7,447 bases of DNA from Clostridia bacterium (GTDB taxonomy: Bacteria > Bacillota > Clostridia > Oscillospirales > UBA644): the NCBI GenBank assembly GCA_017424085.1, contig JAFPBP010000146.1:1-7447 (forward strand). The letters run 5' to 3'. Position numbers and translations under genes: made by a program. Shown here one piece after another: positions 5,441-7,447 of this stretch; positions within the stretch are counted from its first letter, which is position 1; each line of letters opens with the position of its first letter. The notes beneath the pieces were generated by a model, which ran no database searches, was not told the origin of the DNA, and saw only the letters and a program-made list of their open reading frames with translations.

Positions 5441-7447
5441 TTATAAATCCTCCCGATTTGATTCGGTTTTTTGGTCATTTTCCTGCAAGGGGAAAGAAAC
5501 GGTGGACGAGAACTGATCCCCATCGATGGAGATGACGAACTCCGCATTCAACTGCTCGGCAAAGGTTTTGGCAATGGCAAGCCCCAAGCCGCTTCCCTCG
5601 CCCGTGCGGGCGGGATCTCCCCGAACAAACTGCTCGGAGATCTCCTCTGCGGAGAAATTCATTTCATAGCTGGAGGTATTTTTCACCGTCACCGAGGCGT
5701 GGGTCTCGGTTCGCTTCATGGTAACAAAAATGCGGGTCCCCGCCAAGGAATATTTCAAGGCGTTGTCCAGCATGTTCTGCAGGATCCGATAGATCTTATT
5801 CCCGTTGGAGGAGATTATCGCCGTACCCTCACCCGAAAGACGGACGGTCTTCCCTGCCGCGTCGGCGGCGTCGGACAGGTCCGCAACCAGTTGACGAACC
5901 AAGAGGAACAGGTCCAAGGACTCCACGGAGATCTCTTCCGCACCGCTGTTCGCCTTAGACAGAGCGAACACGTCGGAGACCAGATGATTGAGCCGATTGG
6001 ATTTCTGCATGAGAATGCTGACGTAATCCCTCGCCTCGTCATTCAGATCGGTCTTGGATAACAGATCGATATAACCGATGATGGAGGTCAAGGGCGTGCG
6101 AAGGTCATGGGACACGTTCGTGATCAGATTGACACGGGAGCGCTCTGCGGCGATCTGGCTTCGAAGCGTATGGTCAAAGCCGTCACCCACGGAGCGAAGC
6201 TGAGCCTCATATTCGGAGAAAACGTTCTCCTCTCCGATGGGAGCGCGGAAGGACAGATTTCCCTCCTGAAGAGCGGTAATATGCTCCAAAATCCCGTTCA
6301 GTGCGCGAAGATCCCGCACCGAGCCGAACACGTACACCGCCATCACCAAGAGAGCGGCAAACAGAAACAAAATGCGGACAACGACCCAGTATTCCTGAAC
6401 CACGGAAACGATGAAGAAGGTCACGAACACCGCTTCAAACAAGACCAAAAGCACGGTTCGGATCAGAAAAATGACCGAATAGCGATAACGGCGGAAGTAA
6501 TTCCGATCTGCCCATTGACGCAGGGTCTCGTAAGGCTTGCGGCAGAACCAATAAATAAAGGAATCCTTCCAGAGCCTGCCCTGCCGCCCCGAGCGAATCA
6601 GCGCAACGATGCAGAACAGCGCAAGCAGAATCAAAAACGAAGCGAGGAGCGAAAAAGCAGCATAGACGTAGGAGTCGTCCCCCCTGCCAAACAGGGCAAG
6701 GAATTGACGCAACCACAAAAGATAGTCCAGCCTTGCAACCTGAAACAGAAAAACCACCGCCCCCGAGGCAATGAACAGAAGGATCTCGGGGAAAATGCGG
6801 GAACGGCGCACCATCTTCGGGAGCTTTTCCCACACGGTACAAAGAATCAGATACACCATGGGGACAAAGGATGCCGCAAAGAGAAGAATGAACATCAGAG
6901 CGCGGGTCTTCGCCGTAGACCAGACCGCATATTGCTCGCTGATCCACTCGGTATCGGGAACGAGAATGGCACCCGCATCGCAGGAAAAGACCTGCAAGGA
7001 AATGGTTTTGGTCAGATCGTAGGGATTCCAGGAATACCCGTCCACCAAGGAAAAATGCTCCGCCTGCGTATGGATCGTATCAAGAATGTAGCAATTACTG
7101 CCGCCGTAAACAGCCAAAACCTTGGCGTGGCTGAAGTCAACCTCCTCCAATTCGGGAATATCGGTAAGCACGGTTCCGTCCACATAAAAGTAATAGTGGA
7201 ACGAGCCCTCGACCACCCCGCCCTGAAGATCCACGGGAGAGACCCGCAAGCCCGAATAAGCCTGACGGACCAAGGACACGATCTCCTCCGTGGCAGACGA
7301 AAGGCGATCCCCGTAGGTTTCGGCGTTACGGAAATCGTTATAAGTAAAAATCTCGTTCATCCCCGCCTTGTCATTGGCAAAGGCATAACACAAGCCGGAG
7401 AAGAACAGCAGGATCGCCGCGCACAACACGGCAAGCCCCTTGACCCA
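5441..7447 (-). CDS. Membrane sensor histidine kinase, N-terminus cut by window edge
   Basis: The frame runs to the right edge, so the first residues are missing; 668 are visible and are numbered here from the edge. A first membrane helix (about 5-23) leads to an extracytoplasmic domain (about 24-182) that I do not recognise. Five more helices follow near 183-205, 219-240, 259-284, 322-349 and 353-376, then a linker of HAMP-like position (377-430). The HisKA motif NVSHDLRTPL has the phospho-acceptor His447. The HATPase part has the N-box NMLDNALKYS (Asn562) and the ATP-lid glycine box GEGSGLGLA (616-624). The usual DxGxG box is replaced by a KNTSSYEMNF-type segment followed by EQFVRGD, which recurs in a group of Clostridia kinases and does not imply inactivity. 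The GTG at 7429 is not a convincing start, since the frame continues through it with WVKGLA. The kinase should act with a response regulator, probably encoded just upstream outside the window. Confidence 0.92.
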   Translation of the reverse strand, partial: WVKGLAVLCAAILLFFSGLCYAFANDKAGMNEIFTYNDFRNAETYGDRLSSATEEIVSLVRQAYSGLRVSPVDLQGGVVEGSFHYYFYVDGTVLTDIPELEEVDFSHAKVLAVYGGSNCYILDTIHTQAEHFSLVDGYSWNPYDLTKTISLQVFSCDAGAILVPDTEWISEQYAVWSTAKTRALMFILLFAASFVPMVYLILCTVWEKLPKMVRRSRIFPEILLFIASGAVVFLFQVARLDYLLWLRQFLALFGRGDDSYVYAAFSLLASFLILLALFCIVALIRSGRQGRLWKDSFIYWFCRKPYETLRQWADRNYFRRYRYSVIFLIRTVLLVLFEAVFVTFFIVSVVQEYWVVVRILFLFAALLVMAVYVFGSVRDLRALNGILEHITALQEGNLSFRAPIGEENVFSEYEAQLRSVGDGFDHTLRSQIAAERSRVNLITNVSHDLRTPLTSIIGYIDLLSKTDLNDEARDYVSILMQKSNRLNHLVSDVFALSKANSGAEEISVESLDLFLLVRQLVADLSDAADAAGKTVRLSGEGTAIISSNGNKIYRILQNMLDNALKYSLAGTRIFVTMKRTETHASVTVKNTSSYEMNFSAEEISEQFVRGDPARTGEGSGLGLAIAKTFAEQLNAEFVISIDGDQFSSTVSFPLQENDQKTESNREDL

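Noticed and set aside
4504..5535. Long plus-strand open frame opposite the aldose epimerase gene
   Set aside because: It starts within the galU terminator hairpin, has no Shine-Dalgarno and no family pattern, and runs antisense to a clear LacX-like protein.

Overview
The window looks like chromosomal DNA from a Gram-positive, Clostridia-type bacterium, possibly a gut member of the Oscillospirales or Christensenellales. The coding DNA is moderately GC-rich, the promoters are AT-rich, the Shine-Dalgarno sequences are strong (GGAGG type), and there is an ECF-type QueT vitamin transporter behind a compact preQ1-I riboswitch. The exact taxon cannot be read from the sequence. Codon use looks even across all genes, and I see no insertion sequence, tRNA, rRNA, CRISPR array or phage gene.

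Layout. At the left edge (1-416, minus) is the N-terminal part of a secreted protein with a signal peptide and the beginning of what looks like a LamG/concanavalin-A-like domain. A 191-bp divergent control region (417-607) separates it from the plus-strand block. That region carries a well-formed minus-strand promoter with a palindrome sitting in its spacer, a second 20-bp palindrome abutting the plus-strand promoter, and no gene. The plus-strand block comprises: a B12-binding-type radical SAM protein of the TIGR03960 kind (608-2389); its usual partner, a DUF2344/TIGR03936 protein (2370-2993), overlapping it by 20 bp; a 111-bp leader with an extended -10 element and a preQ1-I aptamer; queT, the membrane S-component for queuosine-precursor uptake (3105-3608); galU, UTP-glucose-1-phosphate uridylyltransferase (3605-4483), joined to queT by an ATGA overlap; and a strong intrinsic terminator (4499-4535).

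From the right edge a minus-strand block converges on that terminator. It holds a large six-helix membrane sensor histidine kinase, cut at its N-terminus by the window edge (5441-7447), and, after a 1-nt gap, a LacX-type aldose 1-epimerase family protein (4564-5439).

How the genes work together. The radical SAM/DUF2344 pair is a conserved two-gene module whose substrate is unknown. QueT imports preQ1 or a related queuosine precursor, and the riboswitch probably shuts its translation when preQ1 is plentiful by capturing the Shine-Dalgarno sequence. Because galU begins inside the queT stop codon, synthesis of UDP-glucose may be partly coupled to this switch, a pairing without an obvious metabolic reason. 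The kinase/epimerase pair is co-transcribed, but the window shows neither its response regulator nor its signal.
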